This document shows, one piece after another, positions 33,793 through 42,960 of a stretch of 51,923 bases of DNA. Under the pieces are notes generated by a model. That model did not search any database and was not told where the DNA came from. It saw only the letters and a program-made list of their open reading frames with translations. Origin of the DNA: Nitrospira sp. (GTDB taxonomy: Bacteria; Nitrospirota; Nitrospiria; Nitrospirales; Nitrospiraceae); assembly GCA_024331045.1 (NCBI GenBank), contig JANDJC010000017.1, positions 1-51,923 of the forward strand, read 5' to 3'. The position numbers and the translations under genes were made by a program. Each line of letters begins with the position of its first letter. The stretch's first letter is position 1.

Positions 33793-34122
33793 TCACGGTT
33801 CGGCCGAATCGGAGGAAACGTCTGGTGGTGAGGCAGACTCCCATCCAAAAAAGGTGTTGGGACGAGGTGTGTTTCGTTTTTTATCAAGAGGCGGAAGTTT
33901 GGCGAATCGCTCCATCCGTTCCTGGTTCATGGCGGCCGCTTTCATCTCAGCGAAGCCAGGTTTGTGGGTTCCCACAATCTTTGATGAAAAGGAGGAGAGC
34001 AATCTGGTGGCTTGCCTCGCGTGGCAAGAAGGGCATTCCGTATCTTCGATACGGTCATAAACGGACTGAGTCGCTTCAAACTGCGTCAAACAAACTTCGC
34101 ATCGGTATTCGTACACAGGCAT
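33793..34122 (-). CDS. FmdB-family zinc-ribbon protein
   Basis: A 109-residue protein starting MPVYEYRCEVC, the hallmark of the FmdB/CxxC_CXXC_SSSS regulatory-protein family. The zinc site uses CEVC and CPSC about 21 residues apart, followed by a disordered Pro/Ser-rich tail. Members are often linked to transport or formamidase operons, but their molecular role is not settled. It is the first gene of a likely three-gene minus-strand operon with the binding protein and IPT/TIG protein. Confidence 0.85.
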   Translation of the reverse strand: MPVYEYRCEVCLTQFEATQSVYDRIEDTECPSCHARQATRLLSSFSSKIVGTHKPGFAEMKAAAMNQERMERFAKLPPLDKKRNTPRPNTFFGWESASPPDVSSDSAEP

Positions 34123-34281
34123 GGTCTGTTTTTACGTCCTTTGCCAAGCTCCAGAGGTCTTTTGCCAAGAACCAGAGAACACGTGAGCCATGAAGACTCC
34201 CTCACCCTTGACCAAGAAGTTGAAATGCGTTTATTGTAACACGATTTCGGTTCAAAACGTTCACCGAAGAGGAGGAAGAAG

Positions 34282-34458
34282 ATGGCGGTGCTGATCAGAC
34301 GATACAAGGGGCATAATGGAATCATGCAGGAAGAACGGATCGACGATGAGGATCGTATTGAACGATATAAACGGCTCTTCGAAAAAGATGATCTGAAAAA
34401 GCTGGAGACGGGCGAGAGGGTCTTTATTGAAAAGGACGAATGGCAACTCCTCCCTTAA
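34282..34458 (+). CDS. Small acidic-basic protein, 58 residues, unknown
   Basis: The ATG at 34282 has an excellent ribosome site (GAGGAGGAAGAAG). The product MAVLIRRYKGHNGIMQEERI continues with a charged helix and a Lys/Glu-rich end, DEWQLLP. It is soluble, highly charged and without cysteine. I do not recognise a family, but start context and composition argue for a real gene. It lies between divergent fmdB-like and the next small gene. Confidence 0.6.
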   Translation: MAVLIRRYKGHNGIMQEERIDDEDRIERYKRLFEKDDLKKLETGERVFIEKDEWQLLP

Positions 34459-34492
34459 GATCATCCGTGCTCCTGCTCTCACCGATTCGGTT

Positions 34493-34696
34493 ATGATCTA
34501 CTGGGTCCACGTCGCCCGATCGATTGATCGGGTGACGTTGCATCGTGATCGATGTTCGGAAATTCCCTCGAACGCGACTTCCAGTGATTTTTGGGAGGGA
34601 GGGTGGTTTGACTATCCCGACAAAGAACGGGCCCTTCGTGCCATGGAGCAGGCGGGCGTGACCGAGCAACGACGGTGCCCTCTCTGCAAACCATAA
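34493..34696 (+). CDS. Small protein with paired cysteines, 67 residues, unknown
   Basis: The frame starts MIYWVHVARSIDRVTLHRDR and ends RRCPLCKP. One Cys near residue 21 and the terminal CPLC could bind a metal or form a disulfide. The WFDYPDKERALRAMEQAG stretch predicts a helix. No family is recognised. It follows the previous small gene by 34 bp on the same strand and precedes the EamA transporter, so the three may share a message. Confidence 0.55.
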   Translation: MIYWVHVARSIDRVTLHRDRCSEIPSNATSSDFWEGGWFDYPDKERALRAMEQAGVTEQRRCPLCKP

Positions 34697-34774
34697 TCGC
34701 ATACCCTGAGCGGCCAAACAGCAGAGACCATGCCCAAGTAGCGGAGACCATGCCGCGAGTTCCGCGGGGAAACG

Positions 34775-35638
34775 ATGCCACGCCTCATGTTGCTTGTGAC
34801 GACTGTGATCTGGGGAGCGACGTTCCCAGCGACGAAGGCGGCTCTTGAGCAAATCCCTCCCCTGTCGTTTTTGTGCCTGCGGTTTTTTCTCGGGACTCTC
34901 GTTGTGGGGCTGTCGTTGGTCGTGGCGAACAGAGTGATCGAACGAGGTAGACCCTTGCTTGTGGCCAGCGCGGTAGCGACGGCCTTTCTCTTCCTCGGCT
35001 ATGTGTTGCAGACCGTTGGACTCTACTATACCAGCGCCTCCAATTCCGCATTCCTCACGGCGCTCTACGTGATTTTTGTGCCACTGTTTTTAAGACGATG
35101 GGGAGGGCGAACCCTGTTGGCGACGGCGGGGGCTGTAGCTGGACTGTGGTTGCTGGTCAAGCCCAGTATGGAGATGAACGTCGGTGATCTGCTGACCATC
35201 GCCTGTGCCGCGGCCTTTGCGGGTCACATTATTTGTTTAGAACGTTTCACTCGTTGCTACGATGCGTGGTCGCTGTTGGCTTGGCAGCTCATCGCCGTCA
35301 CTCTGTTGTTTGTACCGCTGGCATCGTGGGAACAGGTACCAGAAGGAGCGTTTGAGCCGACCCCCGTTCTATTGATCGGATTGGGGGTGACAGGCGTTTT
35401 GGCCACCGGCGCCTTCGCCGTACAACTGTGGGCTCAACGGCTTGTCCCCGCACAGCAGGTGGCCCTGGTGTTTGCTTCTGAGCCGGTGTATGCCGCGTGG
35501 CTCTCATGGTATTTTTTGGGAGAGACTTTGGATGTCCAAGGGTGGATCGGCAGCGCGCTGATTGTCGCATCAGTTGTCATTGGGGCTCTGGCGGATCAGT
35601 CAACAGCAACCGTGCCCATGATAGCTGATTCACGATAG
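34775..35638 (+). CDS. EamA (DMT superfamily) transporter
   Basis: A 287-residue membrane protein with ten predicted helices in two EamA repeats. The first repeat opens LLVTTVIWGATFPATKAAL with the family Pro/Arg pattern LRFFLGTL; the second contains GVLATGAFAVQLWAQRLVPA and ASEPVYAAWLSWYFLGE. Such carriers export amino acids, nucleotides or other metabolites from the cytoplasm; the substrate cannot be read from sequence. Confidence 0.9.
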   Translation: MPRLMLLVTTVIWGATFPATKAALEQIPPLSFLCLRFFLGTLVVGLSLVVANRVIERGRPLLVASAVATAFLFLGYVLQTVGLYYTSASNSAFLTALYVIFVPLFLRRWGGRTLLATAGAVAGLWLLVKPSMEMNVGDLLTIACAAAFAGHIICLERFTRCYDAWSLLAWQLIAVTLLFVPLASWEQVPEGAFEPTPVLLIGLGVTGVLATGAFAVQLWAQRLVPAQQVALVFASEPVYAAWLSWYFLGETLDVQGWIGSALIVASVVIGALADQSTATVPMIADSR

Positions 35639-35746
35639 GAACGGGGCGAAGAGGCAACAGAAGAAAGTCTCACTCGCGGGATCAAGGCGCGAGATGACAA
35701 GGAGAGAGGGTAGAAGCGGCGACAGGCATAACATAGCGAGGAGGGA

Positions 35747-36217
35747 ATGGCACAAAAATTTGCAAATGGCCGGTGGGTACAAGAGGGGTTCCTGGATAAC
35801 CGCGTAGCGGGGACTGTTGTCGGCCAGGTTGTCTTCGCTGGCATTGGGGCGGTGGATTTCTTCTTACAAGGCGACTTCAAGACTGATATTGCGGGCAAGG
35901 TGATTCGCTTTCGCAACAGCCGATTTGAAGATGAGGACATGGCTGTCCATGTACTCGGTGATATGGAAAACCCTCAACTTGGAAGAGCCTATCTCATCTC
36001 GTTTGATCCCCACCCTAATCTCATGCCGCATCCCTATGTGGAATGGTTCTCTCAGAACCAGGAGCACTATCGGTTTGAATTAAGCCCCGGTGACGCATGG
36101 ATAGCCCAAGCGGCGGAGCTTGAGGCGATTGATCGAGAAAGCCGAAGAATTCGTACATCGTACACGAATCTGGTTCCTACACCTCCTCTGGTTGATTCCG
36201 ATCTGGAAGGGGAGTAG
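35747..36217 (+). CDS. Hypothetical protein, 156 residues
   Basis: The ATG is preceded by GAGGAGGGA. The protein opens MAQKFANGRWVQEGFLDNRV, has a beta-rich middle with GAVDFFLQGDF and GRAYLISFDPHPNLMPHP, and an acidic helical end. There is no signal peptide, transmembrane helix or cysteine. I do not recognise the family. It stands alone between the EamA gene and the convergent desaturase gene. Confidence 0.7.
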   Translation: MAQKFANGRWVQEGFLDNRVAGTVVGQVVFAGIGAVDFFLQGDFKTDIAGKVIRFRNSRFEDEDMAVHVLGDMENPQLGRAYLISFDPHPNLMPHPYVEWFSQNQEHYRFELSPGDAWIAQAAELEAIDRESRRIRTSYTNLVPTPPLVDSDLEGE

Positions 36218-36333
36218 CAAAGAGAAAGGCTGCACCATGTCTCCAGCCGTCTCTTCTTGAGAGACGGGGGGCAGTCAACGTCTACCGATCTATTCTTGAT
36301 CTATTTTCTTCTCTGGCTCCTTGAGAAGAAACC

Positions 36334-36376
36334 GCTCTCCTCTTTTCCTTTTTGTGCCCTTGTGGAAGAGGAGAGC
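36334..36376. terminator. Stem-loop between convergent genes
   Basis: GCTCTCCTCTT pairs with AAGAGGAGAGC over 11 bp with a T-rich 21-base loop. A second hairpin, CCGTCTCT/AGAGACGG with a 5-base loop, lies at 36247-36267. They sit in the 193-bp gap between the convergent genes and probably end transcription from both sides. Confidence 0.5.
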
Positions 36377-36410
36377 AAAGGAAGAGGCAAGGCATCTGCT
36401 TCGGCTGGAA

Positions 36411-37478
36411 TCAAGCTGGAATGTTTTCCGCCGCGGCTTGAACGGGAATGCTCATGTCGAGGGGGCGCTTGAGAAGGCCACGATCCGGTTCCTGCTTGGC
36501 TACCTCGTGCTTTGGTTTACCATCCCGCACATAATCAGGGACTTCGCGAATATCCCATACCAAGCCAAGCCGCTCCAACAGTTTCAAGCAGTAATACGTG
36601 AGATCAATTTCCCACCAGTAGAATCCTTGCCTGGTCGAGGCGGGATAGTAATGATGATTGTTGTGCCACCCTTCTCCCATGGTGAGAAGGGCCAGGAAGA
36701 AGTTGTTCCGGCTGTCATCGCCGGTATCGTAGCGCTGCGACCCGTAGACATGGGACAGTGAATTGATCGTAAACGTCCCATGGGCTAAGGCGACCGTGGA
36801 GATGAAAAATCCCCAAATGAGCATTTGGGGACCATTCGTGCCGAGATGCGGTGCGGAAATTTCCAATATGGAACCCAGCCCAAACATGGCAAATCCGGTC
36901 AGCACCGGTACGACGATATCAAAGCGATCGAGGAATCGTAGTTCGGGGAATTTGTAGAGATCCGAGACCGCTTTAAACCGCGGGGCAAAATGAGTTTGGG
37001 ATGTAAACCATCCCATGTGAGACCACAGAAAGCCTTTCTGGCGGGGAGAATGAACATCGTCCGGCGTGTCCGAGGCAATGTGGTGGTGTCGATGATGACC
37101 TGCCCACCAGAGGGGGCCCCGTTGTACGCACATGCCGCCCAGCACCGCGAAAGCGAATTGAGTGACCCGGGACGTCTTGAATGTGCGATGGGAAAAATAC
37201 CGGTGATACCAGCCGGTAATGGCGAACATCCGGACAAAGTAAAACGCTACGGCGACGCCGACGGCCGTCCAGCTCCAGCCGACCCAAAAGACCCCTAAAC
37301 ACATGACATGAACCGCGATGAATGGAATGCTCCGTACCCAATCGAATTTGGGAGGGCCGTCGGCTTTCATGTGTTCCAAACCGGCCCACGAATCAAACCA
37401 GCGGAGAAACGAGTACCACAGCTCCCGGCCTCTTGAATTGGTTGTGTCTGCAGGAGGGGATGTCATTGTATCGGCCAT
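36411..37478 (-). CDS. Acyl-CoA / fatty-acid delta-9-type desaturase
   Basis: A 355-residue integral membrane di-iron desaturase. The three His boxes are HRYFSH near residue 93, HRHHH near 129 and HNNHH near 270, with four to five hydrophobic helices around them. It introduces a double bond into saturated acyl chains and helps set membrane fluidity. The start at 37478 is the first ATG of the frame. The C-terminus is polar and Pro-rich. It is transcribed away from hemE across a 449-bp gap; together with cfa nearby it suggests active lipid remodelling. Confidence 0.93.
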   Translation of the reverse strand: MADTMTSPPADTTNSRGRELWYSFLRWFDSWAGLEHMKADGPPKFDWVRSIPFIAVHVMCLGVFWVGWSWTAVGVAVAFYFVRMFAITGWYHRYFSHRTFKTSRVTQFAFAVLGGMCVQRGPLWWAGHHRHHHIASDTPDDVHSPRQKGFLWSHMGWFTSQTHFAPRFKAVSDLYKFPELRFLDRFDIVVPVLTGFAMFGLGSILEISAPHLGTNGPQMLIWGFFISTVALAHGTFTINSLSHVYGSQRYDTGDDSRNNFFLALLTMGEGWHNNHHYYPASTRQGFYWWEIDLTYYCLKLLERLGLVWDIREVPDYVRDGKPKHEVAKQEPDRGLLKRPLDMSIPVQAAAENIPA

Positions 37479-37927
37479 TCACGTACCTCCGTTCGTCGTA
37501 TCATCAACGTTGCCAGGCAACGGATGAAACTGTCGCTGTCGCGAACGTCGTCCGCCGGTCTGTATATGGTGAAAAAGGTGTGTCCAGCAGAACCTGTCCC
37601 CGAATCACGATAGGCGCGCATTATACATGCGGCGCCGGGAAAAAAAAACGGTCTGGAAGATGATTTTGAAAGTTTTTTCCAAAATAATCCAACTAATAAT
37701 CTGGCGTGAAGTTCCAATCGACGTCGATGGGTTCCGTTGGTTTCCATTGGAGATCTGATTGGAGTTGTGAGTGTTGAAAAAAGAAAAGCATGTGGCTGGA
37801 CGTCAGAACCTGAGAAGAAAGACAGTTCTGCGGTCTTGTCTCAAATGGGAGCGGACAGCGGTGGTGCGGCCGGCGCACAACAGTTCTCGGCAAAAGCCCT
37901 AGAATAGTATTTCGGCACCCTGCTAGA
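37479..37927. other. Divergent intergenic region between desaturase and hemE
   Basis: No gene is recognisable. The stretch should hold promoters for both flanking genes. An AT-rich patch with AAAAAAAACGG and TTTTGAAAGTTTTTTCC lies at about 37638-37680, and TAGAAT occurs twice shortly before hemE (about 37901 and 37924). I cannot assign promoters with confidence. Confidence 0.4.
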
Positions 37928-38962
37928 ATGTGTCAAATGAACGAGCGCTTTTTAAAAGCGTGCCGACGTGAACCGGTTGACTGTACGCCGGTCTGGTTCA
38001 TGCGACAGGCCGGCCGTTACATGGCCGAGTACCGGGCCCTCCGTGCCAAGCACTCCATCCTGGAAATGTGCAAGACGCCGGAGCTGGCCGCGCAGGTTAC
38101 GCTCCAGCCGATCAATAGATTTCCTCTGGACGCAGCTATCATTTTTGCTGATATTCTGCTTCCCCTTGAACCAATGGGCTTGCGACTGGAGTTTGCCCGG
38201 GGGGAAGGGCCGGTGATTCATGATCCGATCCGCGACCGTGCCGCGGTGGATCGTTTAAAGGTGACGGACGGAGATGAACTGGATTATGTGGCAGATGCCA
38301 TCAAGCTAGTGCGACATGCCCTTGATGGAAAGGTGCCGTTAATTGGGTTTGCCGGGGCCCCGTTTACCCTTGCCAGTTACGCGATAGAAGGGGGGGGCTC
38401 GCGGACCTATCTCCATACCAAACAGATGATGTATGGTGATCCTGCGGCGTGGCACAAGCTGATGGATAAGTTTGCCCGGGTCATTACTGGTTATCTCCGG
38501 CGGCAGATCAGAGCCGGTGCTCAAGCGATTCAGCTTTTTGACAGTTGGGTTGGGTGCCTGTCTCCCAATGATTATGCGGAATATGTGTTGCCACATGTCC
38601 AGTTGATTTTCGAAGGACTCAAGCGAGAGGGGGTGCCGATGATTCATTTCGGCACTGGGACGGCCTCATTACTTCGGCTGATGCGCGAGGCGGGAGGAGA
38701 TGTGATCGGTCTTGATTGGCGGGTTCACCTAGATGAGGGGTGGGCCAGAGTAGGCTACGATCGGGCGGTGCAGGGGAATTTGGATCCGCTTGTGCTTTTT
38801 GCGCCGCTTCCGGAAATTGAACGCCGGGTGGAGGACATCCTGCGGCGTGCCGCCGGCAGGCCGGGGCATATTTTCAATCTCGGGCACGGCATTCTTCCGA
38901 CGACACCAGTTGACCACGTCGCCGCAACGATTGACATGGTCCACAAGCTCAGCCAACGGTGA
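37928..38962 (+). CDS. hemE: Uroporphyrinogen decarboxylase
   Basis: A 344-residue HemE that removes four carboxyl groups from uroporphyrinogen III to give coproporphyrinogen III. It has PVWFMRQAGRYMAEYR near residue 20, FADILLPLEPMG with the catalytic Asp near 77, GFAGAPFTLASYAIEGG near 140 and the C-terminal FNLGHGILPTTP. A start at the second ATG (37937) is also plausible. It is the first of three consecutive haem genes, 91 bp ahead of hemH. Confidence 0.96.
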   Translation: MCQMNERFLKACRREPVDCTPVWFMRQAGRYMAEYRALRAKHSILEMCKTPELAAQVTLQPINRFPLDAAIIFADILLPLEPMGLRLEFARGEGPVIHDPIRDRAAVDRLKVTDGDELDYVADAIKLVRHALDGKVPLIGFAGAPFTLASYAIEGGGSRTYLHTKQMMYGDPAAWHKLMDKFARVITGYLRRQIRAGAQAIQLFDSWVGCLSPNDYAEYVLPHVQLIFEGLKREGVPMIHFGTGTASLLRLMREAGGDVIGLDWRVHLDEGWARVGYDRAVQGNLDPLVLFAPLPEIERRVEDILRRAAGRPGHIFNLGHGILPTTPVDHVAATIDMVHKLSQR

Positions 38963-39053
38963 AGACGACCAAGACTCTCTGGGTGTCCAGAGCCCATCCC
39001 CCGGTCTGCACGAGACGGTGGCCTGCTCTCCCTTGAAAGACACGGATCATCCG

Positions 39054-40004
39054 ATGCGAAAACAAGAACGTCATACCGCAGTATTGCTAATGGCGATGGG
39101 GGGGCCTGATTGTCTAGAGAATGTCGAGCCCTTCTTGCTGGATGTGCGGGGAGGACGTCCGACGCCACCGGAGCTGGTTGAAGAAATTCGGGAACGGTAT
39201 CGAGCGACGGGGGGCAAGTCGCCAGCGCTGGACATTACGCGACGCGTTGCCGACCAGTTGGAGCGACGTTTGAATGAGTCGGGAGAGGAACGGTACCGAG
39301 TCCACGTCGGAATGCGTCATTGGCATCCTTTTATCAAAGATGCTTATGCGGAACTGCTGAAGGAGGGGCCCGACCACGTAATCGGGATGTGTCTGGCGCC
39401 CCAACAGTCATCGCTGAGCACTGGCGCGTATAGGAAAAAGGTGGAAGAAGCGCGGGCTGTGTTGCAGAGCACCGTCCCGATCAGCTATGTGGGCTCATGG
39501 AATACCCATCCGAAGCTGATCGCGGCCATTGTGGATCAAATCGAACAGACGTTGGACAGGTTTCCCCCCCATGAGCGGAAGCACGTTCCGGTCCTCTTCA
39601 CCGCGCACAGTCTGCCGCAACGGGTGGTGGCGATGAAGGATCCATATCCCGATGAAGTCAAGGCCACGGTTGAGGCGGTGTCGGCCAGGTTGGGGAAACG
39701 GCCCACGACGTTTGCCTATCAGAGTCAAGGACGGTCATCTGAATCCTGGTTGGGGCCGACTGTGGAAGACGCCCTTGATCTTCTGTACCACGCTGGGCAG
39801 AGGCAGGTCGTGGTGGCACCCATTGGCTTCATCTGTGACCATGTTGAAACGCTGTATGATCTCGATATTGAGCTCAAGCAACGGGCGATCCGTTTGGGAA
39901 TGAGGCTGGAACGGATGCCGATGCTCAATGACCGGCCGGCGCTGGTCGAGGTCTTGGCCGACCTTGTGACGACGCACCAAGCTATGTCCACTCCTCAACG
40001 GTGA
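39054..40004 (+). CDS. hemH: Ferrochelatase
   Basis: A 316-residue ferrochelatase that inserts iron into protoporphyrin IX. Marks are LLMAMGGPD at the start, FTAHSLPQRVV with the catalytic His near residue 183, YQSQGRSSESWLGP near 222 and PIGFICDHVETLYDLD with the DHxETL motif near 260. The frame is open upstream into hemE, but homology begins at the ATG at 39054. Its stop overlaps the hemY GTG by four bases (GTGA), so the two are translationally coupled. Confidence 0.95.
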   Translation: MRKQERHTAVLLMAMGGPDCLENVEPFLLDVRGGRPTPPELVEEIRERYRATGGKSPALDITRRVADQLERRLNESGEERYRVHVGMRHWHPFIKDAYAELLKEGPDHVIGMCLAPQQSSLSTGAYRKKVEEARAVLQSTVPISYVGSWNTHPKLIAAIVDQIEQTLDRFPPHERKHVPVLFTAHSLPQRVVAMKDPYPDEVKATVEAVSARLGKRPTTFAYQSQGRSSESWLGPTVEDALDLLYHAGQRQVVVAPIGFICDHVETLYDLDIELKQRAIRLGMRLERMPMLNDRPALVEVLADLVTTHQAMSTPQR

Positions 40005-41461
40005 AACCACTCCGCATCGTCATTGTAGGCGGCGGCATCTCGGGGCTTGCCACCGCCTTTGCTGTACAGGAAGCATCCGTGGCAAAGGGGCTTGTCTGCC
40101 ATTGCACGGTGCTCGAATCCGCATCCTACTGGGGGGGTAAAATTGTGACGCACCGGGCCGGTGATCTCGTGACCGAAGCCGGTCCGGATTCGTTTCTTTC
40201 CCAAAAACAAGCGGGTTTGGATCTCTGCGCCAAGCTTGGCTTGACCGAGCAACTCATCAATACCAACGAAACGGGGAAAAAGGCCTGCGTGCTGTGGGGA
40301 GGCCGGCTCTATGATTTGCCAGATGGATTGATCTCCTTTGCCCCACGACAGTGGAAGCCCTTGTTGCGAAGCGGCCTGCTGAGTTGGAGGGGGCTGGCTC
40401 GGCTGGGCCTCGAGGTGGTCATTCCACGAGGAGTATCCGGGAGAGACGAATCATTGGCGTCGTTCTGCCGCAGGCGGTTTGGCTGTCAAGCGTTTGAGCG
40501 GGTGTTGGAGCCCCTCATGGCGGGGATTTATGCGGGCGATGCGGAGCAAATGAGCCTTTTGGCCACGTTCCCCAGATTTTATGAACTGGAGCAACGACAT
40601 GGCAGTGTTATCAGAGGCATGGTGGCGGCCAAACGGACAGCTTCCCAGACCAGGGGCACTGGCTCTGGCCATACGATGTTTGTAAGCCTTAAGAACGGTC
40701 TTGGCGATTTGGTGGCCGCCTTGACGGCACGGTTAAGAGAACAGGGGGTCAACCTTCGATTACGATGCAAGGTTGAAGCGCTCCGGGTTCGGTCGCACCA
40801 GCCGGGCCGCTGGATGTATGACCTCATTCTTGATGACGGCTCGGCGCTTTCCGCCGAAGGGCTGGTGTTGGCGACACCGGCCTACGTATCCGCGGAGTTG
40901 GTGCGACCTCTCTCGCCGATTGCCGGGGGGCTCTTGGACATGATTCCTTATGCCTCGACCGCGACCATTGCGCTCGCGTATCCGGCCGAGCAAGTCGCAG
41001 GAGCGATTGAAGGGTTTGGCTTTGTGGTTCCACGAAGGGAGGGACGAGATCTCATCGCCGCGACGTGGACATCGTTGAAATGGCCCCATCGCGCGCCGTC
41101 GGATCAGGTGTTGGTCCGCTGTTATGTCGGAGGGGTCGGACGGGAGAAAGTGCTCGATGCCGATGACCACGAACTTGTAGCGAAGGTTCGCGGCGAGTTG
41201 GCCACGATTTGCGGTATCCAGGCGGAGCCTCGCTATGCCGAAGTCAATCGCTGGTGGAAGGCCATGCCGCAGTACACGATCGGGCATCTGGACCGTCTCG
41301 CTCAGCTAGGAGCAGCCCTGAGCCGGTATCCGGGACTGGTGCTGGTGGGGGCGGCCTACCGGGGAGTCGGGATTCCGGATTGTATCAGGGACGGAACGGT
41401 GGCGGCAGAAAAAGTGCTAGCCGAGCTCGCAGGCGACCGCCGCCGGACGGAGGTGAGGTGA
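40001..41461 (+). CDS. hemY: Oxygen-dependent-type protoporphyrinogen oxidase
   Basis: A 486-residue flavoprotein of the HemY/PPOX family (often named hemG in annotations). The GTG start overlaps hemH. The FAD site IVGGGISGLATAF is at residues 6-18, followed by VTEAGPDSFLSQKQAG near 58; the C-terminal FAD contact is LVLVGAAYRGVGIPDCIRDG near 447. It oxidises protoporphyrinogen IX (or coproporphyrinogen III in the coproporphyrin route) one step before iron insertion. The E-H-Y order with coupling is a complete terminal haem module when a coproporphyrinogen oxidase is encoded elsewhere. Confidence 0.92.
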   Translation: MKPLRIVIVGGGISGLATAFAVQEASVAKGLVCHCTVLESASYWGGKIVTHRAGDLVTEAGPDSFLSQKQAGLDLCAKLGLTEQLINTNETGKKACVLWGGRLYDLPDGLISFAPRQWKPLLRSGLLSWRGLARLGLEVVIPRGVSGRDESLASFCRRRFGCQAFERVLEPLMAGIYAGDAEQMSLLATFPRFYELEQRHGSVIRGMVAAKRTASQTRGTGSGHTMFVSLKNGLGDLVAALTARLREQGVNLRLRCKVEALRVRSHQPGRWMYDLILDDGSALSAEGLVLATPAYVSAELVRPLSPIAGGLLDMIPYASTATIALAYPAEQVAGAIEGFGFVVPRREGRDLIAATWTSLKWPHRAPSDQVLVRCYVGGVGREKVLDADDHELVAKVRGELATICGIQAEPRYAEVNRWWKAMPQYTIGHLDRLAQLGAALSRYPGLVLVGAAYRGVGIPDCIRDGTVAAEKVLAELAGDRRRTEVR

Positions 41462-41519
41462 ACTCCATCGTCTGTGAAGAGCCGTCTGCGAAGAGCTGGT
41501 TGCGAGGGGCGCGGGAGAC

Positions 41520-42782
41520 TTACTCGTACATCCATCTCCTCGTCAGCGGCAATTCGGTGGGACCTTCTGTTTCCTGGAGGCTGGCCAATACCTGATAGAC
41601 GTTCATCCAGCCCCGATGAAATCCCAGTGATGTGCCGGCTAGATAGACCCGCCATATGCGCAAGGTTTTTTCTCCGACCAGTTGACGGGCGGCATCCACT
41701 TGCCGTTCCAACCGTTGTGACCAGAGCGCGAGGGTACGAGCGTAATGTGGCCGCAGACTCTCAACATCGTAAATCTCGAACTGCTGGGCTCCCATTTCCC
41801 GGATCATGGTGTGGAGATGAGCCAGTTCACTGTTGGGGAACACATAGGTGTCGATGAATTCGCTGACCCCCGATCCGACAGGGCGCCCATCGACGTCGGA
41901 TGACGTAAAGCTGTGATTCAGCAGCAAGCCACGATCGCGTAGCAGGTGGCGGATGGCAGAGAAATACACGGGAAAATTCTTGACTCCCACATGTTCAAAC
42001 ATGCCAACGCTCGCGATCTTGTCAAACGAGCGTTCTCCGAATCGCGCCAGCGCATCCCGGTAGTCGAGGAGGAGCACCTCCGCCCGCCCTTCCAGACCCG
42101 CTTGCCGAATGCGCTCACGAGCCAGCTCGAACTGGTTGTCGGACAGGGTAATGCCAATGGCATGGACCCCGTACCGTTCAGCGGCTCGGATGATCAATCC
42201 TCCCCAGCCACAGCCGATATCCAGGAATCGTTCGCCCGGACGCAGTCGGAGTTTGCGGCAGATATGATCCAACTTGGCCAGTTGCGCCGCGTCGATCGTC
42301 TCCTCGCCGGTTTCAAAATAGGCGCAGGAATAGACCATCCGTTCGTCCAACCAGAGGCGGTAAAACTCATTGCCCACGTCATAGTGGTGTTGGATGTCGG
42401 CGCGGTCTTGATGAGGCAGATGATCGCCGGGTGCTGCCTCAATCCGCGAGGTTACCGGTGAGCCACCTGCCGTCACGAGCCGCTCGGCGGCCACAATGGC
42501 GGTCGTGATATCTCCCTCGATGTCAATCCGTCCGTTGATGAAGGCTTCGGCGAGGGCTCCCAACGTTGGATGGGCCAGTGTCGAGAGGACAGCCGGATCC
42601 TGAATAAACAGGACGGCCTGTGAAGGTAATCCCAAGTTGATCCGTGAGCCGTCCGGCAACACGATGTCTATCGGCTGGCCGCCATGGGCGCGGAGCACGT
42701 CCGCCAATTGGTCAATGCGATGCCACAGGGCCTTGTCGAAGATCCATTTCGTGACGTGTGAAAACAGCTCTCGGTGAGACAT
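41520..42782 (-). CDS. cfa: Cyclopropane-fatty-acyl-phospholipid synthase family protein
   Basis: A 420-residue SAM-dependent enzyme that adds a methylene to unsaturated phospholipid chains. The N-terminal lipid-binding domain is present (about 1-130). The SAM motif LDIGCGWGGL lies near residue 189, with SVGMFEHVGVKNFPVYF near 257 and a typical C-terminal RMWRVYLAGT-like region. It is convergent with hemY across 58 bp. Its substrate would be unsaturated chains made by the desaturase gene 4 kb upstream. Confidence 0.92.
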   Translation of the reverse strand: MSHRELFSHVTKWIFDKALWHRIDQLADVLRAHGGQPIDIVLPDGSRINLGLPSQAVLFIQDPAVLSTLAHPTLGALAEAFINGRIDIEGDITTAIVAAERLVTAGGSPVTSRIEAAPGDHLPHQDRADIQHHYDVGNEFYRLWLDERMVYSCAYFETGEETIDAAQLAKLDHICRKLRLRPGERFLDIGCGWGGLIIRAAERYGVHAIGITLSDNQFELARERIRQAGLEGRAEVLLLDYRDALARFGERSFDKIASVGMFEHVGVKNFPVYFSAIRHLLRDRGLLLNHSFTSSDVDGRPVGSGVSEFIDTYVFPNSELAHLHTMIREMGAQQFEIYDVESLRPHYARTLALWSQRLERQVDAARQLVGEKTLRIWRVYLAGTSLGFHRGWMNVYQVLASLQETEGPTELPLTRRWMYE

Positions 42783-42960
42783 CTAGCTCCCCCCTGAATT
42801 GTGCCAGAGGCTCCCCTCAGACACCAATGAGATGCAACGCCGATCGTGCGAACGATCTTAGCCTAAATGCCCGGCCATGAAAATAGCGGCGGGGGTGAGG
42901 CATGTTGAGGAAAGGGGGGCGCCAATTGGCCAGCAATTCAACAGGCCGACGAGGATTGCG

